Source: Prosthecobacter debontii (GTDB lineage Bacteria > Verrucomicrobiota > Verrucomicrobiia > Verrucomicrobiales > Akkermansiaceae). From it: a stretch of DNA of 41,678 nt. Position 1 is the stretch's first letter; each line of letters starts with the position of its first letter. Below, in pieces: positions 16,548 to 24,395 of the stretch. The stretch is taken from assembly GCA_945873125.1 (NCBI GenBank), contig CAMCBV010000026.1, forward strand, positions 1-41,678. The letters are read 5' to 3'. The position numbers and the translations under genes were made by a program. A model generated the notes under the pieces. The model saw only the letters and a list, made by a program, of their open reading frames with translations, was not told where the DNA came from and searched no databases.

Positions 16548-16575
16548 AACCCGACCGAAATGAATCGGCCGGGTT
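16548..16575 (-). terminator. Terminator of the TIGR04073-type gene
   Basis: A stem of 11 positions with one mismatch (16548-16558 with 16565-16575) is followed on the minus strand by TTTTTTATTG. It lies 26 bp after the stop of the small exported protein gene. Confidence 0.85.
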
Positions 16576-16600
16576 GAGGAAAGTTGGGATCAATTCGGGT

Positions 16601-17032
16601 TCAGTAGGATTTGCTGCGAACGTGGCTGTAGTAGCTTTCAAAGCCGAGTTCCGGAGGGAATTCCGAGAGGCCCTCATGCACGTTCATTTCGATACGATTA
16701 TCTTGACCGCATTTTTCGTATGGGGGTTTGAAGGTGCCGCGATAGGTTGGGCAAGTGAAGGTGAAGAGTTCGTAAAAACCGTAACCGAGGCGTTTAAAGG
16801 CGCGGTTTGTGCCATCAACTGCGCCGTAACTCCAGCCTGCTTTCGCGCCGTAGCTGTCTGTTCTGCGAACCATCATCTCGGGAATTTCAACGACCCCGTA
16901 TAGGATGTTGCTAATCGCGCGACCCAGTTTGCGAGTGGAGGTGTAATGAGACCCCGGAGGTGATTGGATATCAGCAGCTGCGAAGCCTGTGAAGGCAACA
17001 AGACTGGTGATGATGAACAGAAGTTTTTTCAT
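16601..17032 (-). CDS. Exosortase-system-associated protein, TIGR04073-like
   Basis: From the ATG at 17032 the product is 143 residues with a signal peptide (MKKLLFIITSLVAFTGFAAA). The mature part shows the TIGR04073-type pattern: a KLGRAISNILYGVVEIPE core, AGWSYGAVDGTNRAFKRLGYGFYELFTF, and a tyrosine/proline-rich region (PTYRGTFKPPYEKC). These proteins recur in genomes with an exosortase/PEP-CTERM system, but their function is unknown. No exosortase gene lies in this window. The reading from 17101 would add 23 residues before the signal and is less likely. It has its own terminator. Confidence 0.75.
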   Translation of the reverse strand: MKKLLFIITSLVAFTGFAAADIQSPPGSHYTSTRKLGRAISNILYGVVEIPEMMVRRTDSYGAKAGWSYGAVDGTNRAFKRLGYGFYELFTFTCPTYRGTFKPPYEKCGQDNRIEMNVHEGLSEFPPELGFESYYSHVRSKSY

Positions 17033-17122
17033 ACGGAGATGAGAATAAAAAGATGGAATGTCTCTTGGCAAGGAGAAGTTTGCGAATTTTGCTTGGGACA
17101 CTGGTAGTTTTTACCTATGCGA

Positions 17123-18727
17123 TCAGAGGCTGATGCCCGTTGCCGAGGTCACACCGGGGATGGCGCGGATGGCTTCCATGACAACCGCAGGCAGAGTGTC
17201 GTCCAGTTCGATGATCGAGAGGGCATTGCGTTCTGATTTGTTGCGAGCCAAGGAGAGGTTGGCGATATTTTGACCTGAGTTGCCCAGGATGGTGCCGACG
17301 GCGCCGACCATGCCGGGGCGGTCATCATTCCGAACGATGAGGAAATGACCTTTGATCGGCGTGTCAACGAAGAGGCGATCAATTTCCACGATTCGTGGAC
17401 TGCGTCCGATAATGGTGCCGGCGACGCGGAATTTTTCAGCGCCTTTGCGCAGTTCGACGACGAGCAAATCGTTAAACTCGGTTTGTGCGCTGATGGTTGA
17501 TTCCACGAGATCGAGACCCATGGACTTGGCAATGGCGGGTGCGTTGACGAGGTTGACTTGACCATCGTCGCGGGAAGATGCGAGCAGGCGGAAAAGGGTG
17601 GTACGGGAAATGAGGCCGGTGTCTTTGGTGGCGAGATCGCCATGATACGAGACACGAATGGAATCCGGATTGGCTGGACCGAGTTTGGCAAGCAGGGTGC
17701 CGAGAGCGCCGGCGAGGTCGAGATAAGGACCGATTGCGGCCAGGGCTGCGGCATCAAGCGAGGGCATGTTGATTGCGTTGCGGATTTCTCCAGTCGTGAA
17801 GAAATCACGAATTTGAATCGCGACTTCGATTCCGACGTTTTCCTGAGCTTCGTTGGTGGAAGCGCCGAGATGAGGGGTGAAGGCGATGTGCTTTTTGAGA
17901 CTGAAAAGCGGATGATCCGCGGCAGGTGGCTCGTTTTCGAAAACGTCAAGGCCGCAACCGGCGATGTGGCCGGAATCGATCGCGTCTCTGAGAGCGGCTT
18001 CATCGATCAGGCCGCCACGGGCGCAGTTAATGATGAGGGCGCCTTTGTTCATGAGAGCCATGCGCTCTTTGTTCATGATGTGGCGGGTGTCGTCGGTGAG
18101 GGGGACATGAAGGGTGACGACATCGGCTCCTGTGAGGGCGATGTCCGGAGACTCTGCCAAGGTTACTTTGAGCTCGCGCGCGCGAGATTCTGTTAGGAAT
18201 GGATCGAAGGCGATGACTTCCATGTTGAAAGCTTGCGCGCGCTTGGTGAATTCACTACCGATGCGGCCCATCCCGAGGACGGCAAGGCGTTTGCCATTGA
18301 GTTCGATGCCTTGAAAGGCCTTGCGCGCCGCATTGAAGTCTCCGGCGAGGACTCCTGCGTGGGCGGGACCGATGTTTCGTGCTGCGGAAAGCATCAGCGT
18401 GAATGCGTGCTCGGCAGTGGAGATGGTGTTGCCTGTCGGCGTGTTCATCACGATGACGCCATGGTCGGTTGCGGCTTCTCGATCGATGTTATCAACGCCG
18501 ACACCAGCACGTCCGATGGCTTTTAAGTTGGTGGCGGCAGCGAGAATTTCGCGAGTCACTTTGGTTTGAGAACGGACGACGAGTCCGTGATATTGGCCGA
18601 TGATTTTTTTCAATTCTTCCGGAGCGAGGCCCGTATTGACATCGACAGAGATGTTGGGAGTGGAGCGTAGGGCTTCTACACCTTTTTCAGAAATGGGATC
18701 GGAGACGAGGACGCGGTAATTGCTCAT
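17123..18727 (-). CDS. serA: D-3-phosphoglycerate dehydrogenase
   Basis: The 534-residue enzyme oxidises 3-phosphoglycerate to 3-phosphohydroxypyruvate, the first step of serine synthesis. It has the NAD-binding GMGRIG (152-157), catalytic R237 in NCARGG, the glutamate in DVFENEPP, and H286 in PHLGAS. An ASB-type intervening domain and a C-terminal ACT domain (FLIVRNDDRPGMVGAVGTIL) follow, making this the long form also found in Bacillus and Mycobacterium. The ACT domain suggests serine feedback control. The gene is divergent from dusB. Confidence 0.97.
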   Translation of the reverse strand: MSNYRVLVSDPISEKGVEALRSTPNISVDVNTGLAPEELKKIIGQYHGLVVRSQTKVTREILAAATNLKAIGRAGVGVDNIDREAATDHGVIVMNTPTGNTISTAEHAFTLMLSAARNIGPAHAGVLAGDFNAARKAFQGIELNGKRLAVLGMGRIGSEFTKRAQAFNMEVIAFDPFLTESRARELKVTLAESPDIALTGADVVTLHVPLTDDTRHIMNKERMALMNKGALIINCARGGLIDEAALRDAIDSGHIAGCGLDVFENEPPAADHPLFSLKKHIAFTPHLGASTNEAQENVGIEVAIQIRDFFTTGEIRNAINMPSLDAAALAAIGPYLDLAGALGTLLAKLGPANPDSIRVSYHGDLATKDTGLISRTTLFRLLASSRDDGQVNLVNAPAIAKSMGLDLVESTISAQTEFNDLLVVELRKGAEKFRVAGTIIGRSPRIVEIDRLFVDTPIKGHFLIVRNDDRPGMVGAVGTILGNSGQNIANLSLARNKSERNALSIIELDDTLPAVVMEAIRAIPGVTSATGISL

Positions 18728-18804
18728 AGGGACGCTGTGTGGGTAGATGAGAAGCGGGTGGCATGCAAGCTGAAGTAAGTATGAATTATGATTGAGAGAG
18801 ATCA

Positions 18805-19818
18805 GTGCTGAGCTACAGTTGCGAGGTGCTTCACTGGTTTTCAGACGGAAAATTCCCCTTGTATCTCGCGCCGATGGCGGGGGTGACGGATCTTATTTTC
18901 CGGAGGATCTGCAAGGAAATGGGTGCGGATGTAATGGTCACGGAGTTTGTAAGCGCAGAAGGAATCATGCAGGCGGATGATCGGACCCGGAAATACACGG
19001 AGTTCGATGAAGGCCAGCGGCCGGTGGGGGTGCAGTTGTTTGGTGCGGATGGCGAGAGGATGGGCGAGGCGGCGCGGAAAATCATTGATAAAGGTCTGGC
19101 GGGTCATGTGCCGGATTTCATCGATATCAATTTTGGTTGTCCGGTGAACAAAGTGGTTTCCCGCAATGGTGGCTCCTCCTTGCTGCGGGATTGTCCGTTA
19201 TTGGCGAGTGTTGCGATGGGGGTAGCAAAGGCTGTTGGTATGGATGTGCCGGTGACCGCAAAAATCCGGATCGGTTGGGATGCGGATTCGGTCAATGCGG
19301 TGGAGGTTGCAAAAACTTTGGAAGATTGCGGGATGCAAGCGATCGCGGTGCACGGTCGGACCCGGGCACAGGGATATTCCGGTGAGGCCGATTGGGAAAC
19401 GATCGATGCTGTGGCGCGCGCTGTGGCGATCCCTGTGATTGGAAATGGTGATATTTCCTGCGGTGAGGATTTGGCCAAGCGTAAGCGGGAGACAGCGGTC
19501 AGCGGGGTGATGATCGGACGAGCTGCGATGCAGAATCCTTGGGTTTTCCGCGAAGCGAAGTATTTTCTCGAAACTGGCAAGGTGATGGAGGTTGTGCCGT
19601 TACAAGAAAGGTGGTCTCTGATCTTGCGGCATTGCCGTATGGCGGTTGAAAGCAAGAGATATGGGAATGAACGACAAACATTGATCGCCATGCGCGGTCG
19701 ATTGATGGCCTATTGCAAAGGATTTCCTGGCGCAAAAGATTTGCGGCAGAGATTGTGTCAGGTGGATTCGGTGGCAGCGGTTGAGGCGTTGGCTGAAATT
19801 TCTTTGGAGATTGGTTAG
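18805..19818 (+). CDS. dusB: tRNA dihydrouridine synthase, DusB-like
   Basis: The 337-residue flavoenzyme reduces specific uridines in tRNA to dihydrouridine. FMN-site and catalytic signatures are LAPMAGVTDLIFRRI (21-35), INFGCPVNKVVSRNGGSSLL containing the catalytic cysteine, AKIRIGW, VHGRTRAQGYSG and IGNGDI. The best start is the GTG at 18805, preceded by GAGAG at a suitable distance. It is divergent from serA with 77 bp between the starts. Assignment to DusB rather than another Dus group is from overall motif similarity. Confidence 0.9.
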   Translation: MLSYSCEVLHWFSDGKFPLYLAPMAGVTDLIFRRICKEMGADVMVTEFVSAEGIMQADDRTRKYTEFDEGQRPVGVQLFGADGERMGEAARKIIDKGLAGHVPDFIDINFGCPVNKVVSRNGGSSLLRDCPLLASVAMGVAKAVGMDVPVTAKIRIGWDADSVNAVEVAKTLEDCGMQAIAVHGRTRAQGYSGEADWETIDAVARAVAIPVIGNGDISCGEDLAKRKRETAVSGVMIGRAAMQNPWVFREAKYFLETGKVMEVVPLQERWSLILRHCRMAVESKRYGNERQTLIAMRGRLMAYCKGFPGAKDLRQRLCQVDSVAAVEALAEISLEIG

Positions 19819-19876
19819 ATTTTTAAGAATGGATTTTGAACTTGCGAGATCCGTTGTTTTCCGATGATTTTTCAGC

Positions 19877-20770
19877 ATGATTAAAGCGAAAGTAGGATTT
19901 GTGGGAGTTGGGCGAATGGGTGCGAACATGGCGCGTCGTCTGGCGGATATGGATTATGAGGTGACTGCGATCTTTGATCACTACCACCAGGTGGCGGAAT
20001 CGGTTGCGGATGAGCTTGGTGCGAAGGCGATGACTTGCTTGGCAGATGTCACGGCGGCGGCGGATGTGATTTTCACGGTGGTGACGGATGATGCAGCGAT
20101 GGAGGAAATTTTTTCCGGCGATCATTCCTTACTCAAAGGAGCTGCGGGTAAAACGTTCGTCCATTGCGCAACGGTAAGTCCTGAAGCGCACATGAGAGCG
20201 GCTCAGGCAGCAACAAAGGTCGGCGCGAAAACCTTGGCGGCTAGTATGGCGTCGTCGATCACGCAGGCGCGTCAAGGGACATTGTATCTGATGATAGGTG
20301 GGGAAGAGGAGACGTTCAAAGCGCACGAGGCCTTGCTTAAAGATATGTCGATCTCGCTGCGTTATGTCGGACCCGTGGAGAATGCGGCGAGGATCAAGGC
20401 ATTGGTCAACATGGTGATGAACATCAATACCGCGGGTCTGGCGGAAGGGCTTGGCTTGGGCGCTGCGCTGGGTTTGGATTTGGACATGCTCAGGGAAATT
20501 TTTGCTCAAACCGGAGCGAACTCACGCGTCTTAGAAACGGACGGCGACGACATGGTGGCGCGCGAGCATGACTGTTATTTTTCCGCATCACATGCCGCGA
20601 AGGACAGTGGTATTGCCAACGAGATTGCGAATGCGGTCGGCGTCGATACGCCGCTCTCGCGCGCAACTGAATCCCAGTATCGGAAGCTTATGCAGCTCGG
20701 TCTGGGAGATTTAGACAAATCCGTGATCGCTGAGCTGACTTTCCCCGGCAGAAATGGACAAAACCTTTGA
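19877..20770 (+). CDS. Divergent 3-hydroxyisobutyrate dehydrogenase-like NAD(P)-binding protein
   Basis: The 297-residue protein has the beta-hydroxyacid dehydrogenase fold signature at its N-terminus: GFVGVGRMGANMARRL with GxGxxG. The putative catalytic lysine (K174, in RIKALVN) and a 'KDSG' segment corresponding to the family's KDLG are present. However, the substrate motif normally reading DAPVSGG is replaced (AASMASSITQ, 121-130), and the two glycines of the GxxGxG motif preceding the lysine are lost. The substrate is therefore uncertain and the enzyme may be atypical. The hydrolase gene starts 3 bp after its stop. Confidence 0.8.
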   Translation: MIKAKVGFVGVGRMGANMARRLADMDYEVTAIFDHYHQVAESVADELGAKAMTCLADVTAAADVIFTVVTDDAAMEEIFSGDHSLLKGAAGKTFVHCATVSPEAHMRAAQAATKVGAKTLAASMASSITQARQGTLYLMIGGEEETFKAHEALLKDMSISLRYVGPVENAARIKALVNMVMNINTAGLAEGLGLGAALGLDLDMLREIFAQTGANSRVLETDGDDMVAREHDCYFSASHAAKDSGIANEIANAVGVDTPLSRATESQYRKLMQLGLGDLDKSVIAELTFPGRNGQNL

Positions 20771-20773
20771 ATT

Positions 20774-21505
20774 ATGCAAACCGACAGTCAGATTTTTAAC
20801 AGTCATGGCGAACGACTTGATGTGGATTTTCATCAGGGAACTCGCTCGGCTGTGATAGTGTTGCTGGGTCATGGTGTTACTGGAAATAAAGACCGGCCTC
20901 TCTTGTTGGCGATTGCCGAAGGTCTATCAAAAAAAGGCTGGTCGTGTATTCGCTTTTCCTTTTCCGGCAATGGCGATTCCGAAGGGAAATTTGAAGATTC
21001 GAACATCACCAAAGAGGTGGATGATTTGCGGTCTATGATGAATTTGGTGCCTAAGGAAAACAAGATCGCGTATATCGGCCACAGTATGGGCGCTGCGGTG
21101 GGCGTGAAAACCGCATCGCGTGGGATGTTGATTCAATGTTTGATTTCGCTGGCAGGAATGGTGGACACCGCAGGTTTTGTGAAACGCGAGTTTGGCGATG
21201 TGGTGCCGGGAAAAGGTTTTATGTGGGATGAAGAAAATTGCCCGCTATCGGAAAATTATGTGAATGATTTAAACGAAATCAGCAGCATCCTGCCCGATGC
21301 GGCGACGGTTGCTTGTCCATGGTTACTTATCCACGGCACCGAGGATGATGTGGTTCCAATTGAAGACAGTCGGAAAGCATTCGAAGCTGCGTGCTGCGAT
21401 AAAAAGCTGATTGAGATTCCCGGAGGTGGTCACTCGTTTGATGCGGAATCTTATGGAACCATCGTGGATAGCATCGACCTCTGGCTGAAGAAGAGCTTTG
21501 GTTGA
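20774..21505 (+). CDS. Alpha/beta hydrolase (serine aminopeptidase S33-like)
   Basis: The 243-residue protein shows the alpha/beta-hydrolase pattern: an oxyanion segment LGHGVTGNKD (31-40), the nucleophile elbow GHSMG with S104, a late acid in HGTEDDVVP, and the catalytic histidine in GGGHSF. There is no signal peptide, so it is probably cytoplasmic. Esterase or lipase activity on small substrates is likely but not defined. Tight coupling to the dehydrogenase-like gene suggests a shared operon, perhaps a shared pathway. The downstream gene is convergent. Confidence 0.85.
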   Translation: MQTDSQIFNSHGERLDVDFHQGTRSAVIVLLGHGVTGNKDRPLLLAIAEGLSKKGWSCIRFSFSGNGDSEGKFEDSNITKEVDDLRSMMNLVPKENKIAYIGHSMGAAVGVKTASRGMLIQCLISLAGMVDTAGFVKREFGDVVPGKGFMWDEENCPLSENYVNDLNEISSILPDAATVACPWLLIHGTEDDVVPIEDSRKAFEAACCDKKLIEIPGGGHSFDAESYGTIVDSIDLWLKKSFG

Positions 21506-21509
21506 TGTT

Positions 21510-21539
21510 TGGAACGCGCGACTGGAGTCACGCGTTCCA
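21510..21539. terminator. Hairpin between convergent genes
   Basis: A 9-bp stem (21510-21518 with 21531-21539) with an inner ACT/AGT pair sits in the 41-bp gap between the hydrolase and the exonuclease-like gene. Only a weak T run follows on the plus strand, so it is a possible bidirectional terminator. Confidence 0.5.
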
Positions 21540-21546
21540 TTGATTT

Positions 21547-22437
21547 TCATGGCACGCTCAAATTCAGTATCACCGGCGCGTGATCGGAAACTTTGAGTGA
21601 AACATTCGGGACTATGATGGCCTGGTTTTTGGTGAAGCCGGACGTGAAGATGTAGTCAAAAGTGGTGGGTTTGAAATCCTCAAAGCGTGGGTTATTGCGC
21701 CAGGTGATCCGGTCTTTCTGTGGGGTGGTGTTCCAGGTGTTATGGAAACCAGCTTTGACCATGTCGTTGATCGCGTTGCAGAGGGGGAATTGTCCATCAT
21801 GGTTGGTGTTGAAATCACCCCCTATGAGCCAACCGACGATTTTTTCACGAGAGAATTTTTTTATCATTTCATTTTTGTGGGCGATGATTTGACGGACTGA
21901 TTCGGCGCGGGTGGCGGCGATCTTTTTTGCCTCTTCGGGATTTTCACTGCCGCGGTTACTGCGCAGGTGGATGCTATAAACCATGATCAAACCCCCATCG
22001 GGATGTTTGAGAGCGGCGAAGGCAAAACCGCGTTGCAGACCGGGAAGTTTTTTGGTCGATTTGAAAGATTCCTGCCAACCGGAATGCAGTTCGAGTTTGG
22101 ATGCGATGGCGCACTGCTGGGGGGAAGGTGTTTTTCCATCGAACTCCAGAAACTTGGTGAGGATGTGGAGTTTGATCGCCGGATTGTTTTTTATCAGATT
22201 CCTAAATGCTTTTTCGTCACGTATTTCCTGTGCGAGAAAGATATCGGGTTTGGCTTTTTCTACGATCAGGCTTGCTGCTTTGATGTGTTCGGTTTTGTCA
22301 GCTTTGGTGGCCTCTTGGAATCCTCCTGGAAACCACTTGATGTTCCAAGTCATCGCTTTCAGGGGTTCTGTTGAGGAAGCTGCATGAAGAAGCAGTCCTT
22401 GAAAGATCAGACAGAGGAGGAATTTGGTCGGGAACAT
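21547..22437 (-). CDS. Exported endonuclease/exonuclease/phosphatase-family protein
   Basis: From the ATG at 22437 the product is 296 residues with a signal peptide (FPTKFLLCLIFQGLLLHAAS). The fold's metal and catalytic motifs are visible: MTWNIKWFPGG, AQEIRD, YSIHLRSNRG, GGDFNTNHDG and a C-terminal SDHAPVILNL. The fold cuts phosphodiester or phosphoester bonds, for example in DNA, lipids or phosphoinositides. Its substrate is unknown; the signal peptide places it in the periplasm or outside. Two further in-frame ATGs up to 22476 would disrupt the signal. It is divergent from the symporter gene. Confidence 0.82.
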   Translation of the reverse strand: MFPTKFLLCLIFQGLLLHAASSTEPLKAMTWNIKWFPGGFQEATKADKTEHIKAASLIVEKAKPDIFLAQEIRDEKAFRNLIKNNPAIKLHILTKFLEFDGKTPSPQQCAIASKLELHSGWQESFKSTKKLPGLQRGFAFAALKHPDGGLIMVYSIHLRSNRGSENPEEAKKIAATRAESVRQIIAHKNEMIKKFSREKIVGWLIGGDFNTNHDGQFPLCNAINDMVKAGFHNTWNTTPQKDRITWRNNPRFEDFKPTTFDYIFTSGFTKNQAIIVPNVSLKVSDHAPVILNLSVP

Positions 22438-22527
22438 GGCGCGGTTTTGGCAGGCAAAAGAGCTCATGTGAATCAAATTGGCATTGTGGCTTGCAGGTTG
22501 GCATGAGGATTGTCAGTTTCTTCCGGC

Positions 22528-24390
22528 ATGAAACAACCCTCACTCCTGATTCGATGGTTTGCGCCAATTTTTTTTGCGCTCACATTAAGCGGACTTGCCT
22601 CGGCTGAAGATGTATCAACCAAACAGGCTGCAGCAAAGACGCTGGATCAAAAAATCGATGATTGGTTCGGCAAAGTGACGGGACCCTTTGTGAATGCGGT
22701 ATTCTATCCTTTGGCTACGGATATTGACGCAGAAAAGGTTTCTCAGATGCCGGAAAACTTGACCCTAAGGGCACCAGGAAGTGCGGATCCATGGTTTTAC
22801 CGTGCGGATGAAAAGAGTGAGTGGCGGCGCGTCAGTGTGGTCAAAAACAAAGACGGTCTGTATTGCGAGGAATTGGAAATGGCCGAAAAAGCCAGCGGCA
22901 CGGCCAAAACGTTTTCCGGACAATGGACACCCGCGAAGTTTAAAATTTTCCTGGTGATTTTCTGGTTGGCTGCTGCTGGGATGATTTTGACGATCATTTT
23001 CAAATTCATCAACATTCGTGCTTTCGGGCTCGCGATGCGAACAGTGCGTGGCAAATACAGTTTGGATACGGACCCAGGTTCAGTCACACATTTCCAAGCT
23101 CTCACGGCCGCCGTCTCGGGCACGGTGGGTTTGGGTAACATCGCCGGTGTGGCAATCGGTATTCACAGTGGAGGACCAGGGGTTGCTTTCTGGTTGTTCT
23201 TGAGCGGATTTTTAGGTATGTCCACGAAGTTTGCCGAATGCACGCTAGGCGTTAAATATCGGATTTTCGATACCGAAGGAAATGTGCATGGCGGACCGAT
23301 GTATTATTTGCGACGCGGACTGAGCGAGCGCGGCATGAGGCCTCTGGGAATGGTGCTCGCATTCTTCTTTGCGATCTTCTGTGTTTTCGCCTCGTTTGGA
23401 GGAGGCAATGTTTTCCAAGTTAATCAGGTTACGACACAATTGATTAACATTACAGGAGGCGCGGATTCGTTCTTTTTCGAAAATCAATGGGTCTTCGGTT
23501 TGATCATGGCATTGATGACTGCTTTGGTGATCATTGGCGGAATCAAAGGCATCGCCAAGGTGACCGACAAACTGGTGCCGCTGATGTGCATCACTTATGT
23601 GGTGAGCTGTCTTTTGGTTTTGATCGTGAATGCGTCGCACATCATTCCTGCACTGCAGATGATCATGACGGAAGCGTTTCAACCACGTGCGGCAATTACG
23701 GGTGGACTGGTGGCTGCATTTATCTGGGGAATGCGTCGTGCTACGTTCTCGAACGAAGCGGGTATCGGTTCAGCACCCATCGCGCATGCTGCGGCGAAAA
23801 CACGTCGTCCCGCATCAGAAGGTGTGGTTGCTTTGTTGGAGCCGTTTCTCGACACGGTTGTGATTTGCACGATGACCGCACTGGTTTTGTGTGTGACGAT
23901 GAATTTTCAAGGCGATAACTCTGCCAACTATGAGATTAACGGGCACTCCTATGTGTTAGGTACGGCGGGAGCCGGATTCAAGGAAGGCATTGCAATGACA
24001 TCGGCTGCGTTCGAAACGATCCATACTTCTTTCAAATACATCTTATTTTTCTGTGTATTCCTGTTCGCTTTCTCCACATTGATCACATGGAGTTATTACG
24101 GCTTGCAGGCATGGCAGTATTTATTCGGTAAAAAGGTGATCACGGCATGGATTTACAAAGTCATTTTCTGCCTGATCATCATTGTGGGTTCTTCTGCATC
24201 CATGGCAAATGCTACGGATTTCTCTGATGCTTCGTTGTTTGCGATGAGTATTCCTAATTTGATCGGCGTTTATCTGTTGTTGCCGATCGTTCGATCCGAG
24301 CTTGCTCGTTTTGTCTCATTTGCCAAACGGGTGGATGATGGTGCGACAGTGGAAGAGGCAGACGCAGCGGATCGTGGGCATGAGTCTTAG
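22528..24390 (+). CDS. Sodium:alanine symporter family (AGCS) transporter with N-terminal extension
   Basis: The 620-residue protein contains the AGCS signature GTVGLGNIAGVA (198-209), then FWLFLSGFLGMSTKFAEC, GGPMYYLRRG, and FSNEAGIGSAP. Members import alanine or glycine with Na+ and are usually 450-550 residues. Here about 110 residues precede the usual core: a hydrophobic signal-like segment ending ASA, then a DDWFGKVTGPF helix-like part, then a soluble stretch before the first clear helix near 138. I prefer the ATG at 22528 over an upstream TTG. It is divergent from the exonuclease-like gene and is followed 5 bp later by the helicase gene. Confidence 0.88.
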   Translation: MKQPSLLIRWFAPIFFALTLSGLASAEDVSTKQAAAKTLDQKIDDWFGKVTGPFVNAVFYPLATDIDAEKVSQMPENLTLRAPGSADPWFYRADEKSEWRRVSVVKNKDGLYCEELEMAEKASGTAKTFSGQWTPAKFKIFLVIFWLAAAGMILTIIFKFINIRAFGLAMRTVRGKYSLDTDPGSVTHFQALTAAVSGTVGLGNIAGVAIGIHSGGPGVAFWLFLSGFLGMSTKFAECTLGVKYRIFDTEGNVHGGPMYYLRRGLSERGMRPLGMVLAFFFAIFCVFASFGGGNVFQVNQVTTQLINITGGADSFFFENQWVFGLIMALMTALVIIGGIKGIAKVTDKLVPLMCITYVVSCLLVLIVNASHIIPALQMIMTEAFQPRAAITGGLVAAFIWGMRRATFSNEAGIGSAPIAHAAAKTRRPASEGVVALLEPFLDTVVICTMTALVLCVTMNFQGDNSANYEINGHSYVLGTAGAGFKEGIAMTSAAFETIHTSFKYILFFCVFLFAFSTLITWSYYGLQAWQYLFGKKVITAWIYKVIFCLIIIVGSSASMANATDFSDASLFAMSIPNLIGVYLLLPIVRSELARFVSFAKRVDDGATVEEADAADRGHES

Positions 24391-24395
24391 CGGTC

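Noticed and set aside
22438..22476. Longer start of the exonuclease-like gene
   Set aside because: It would place 13 polar residues before the signal peptide.
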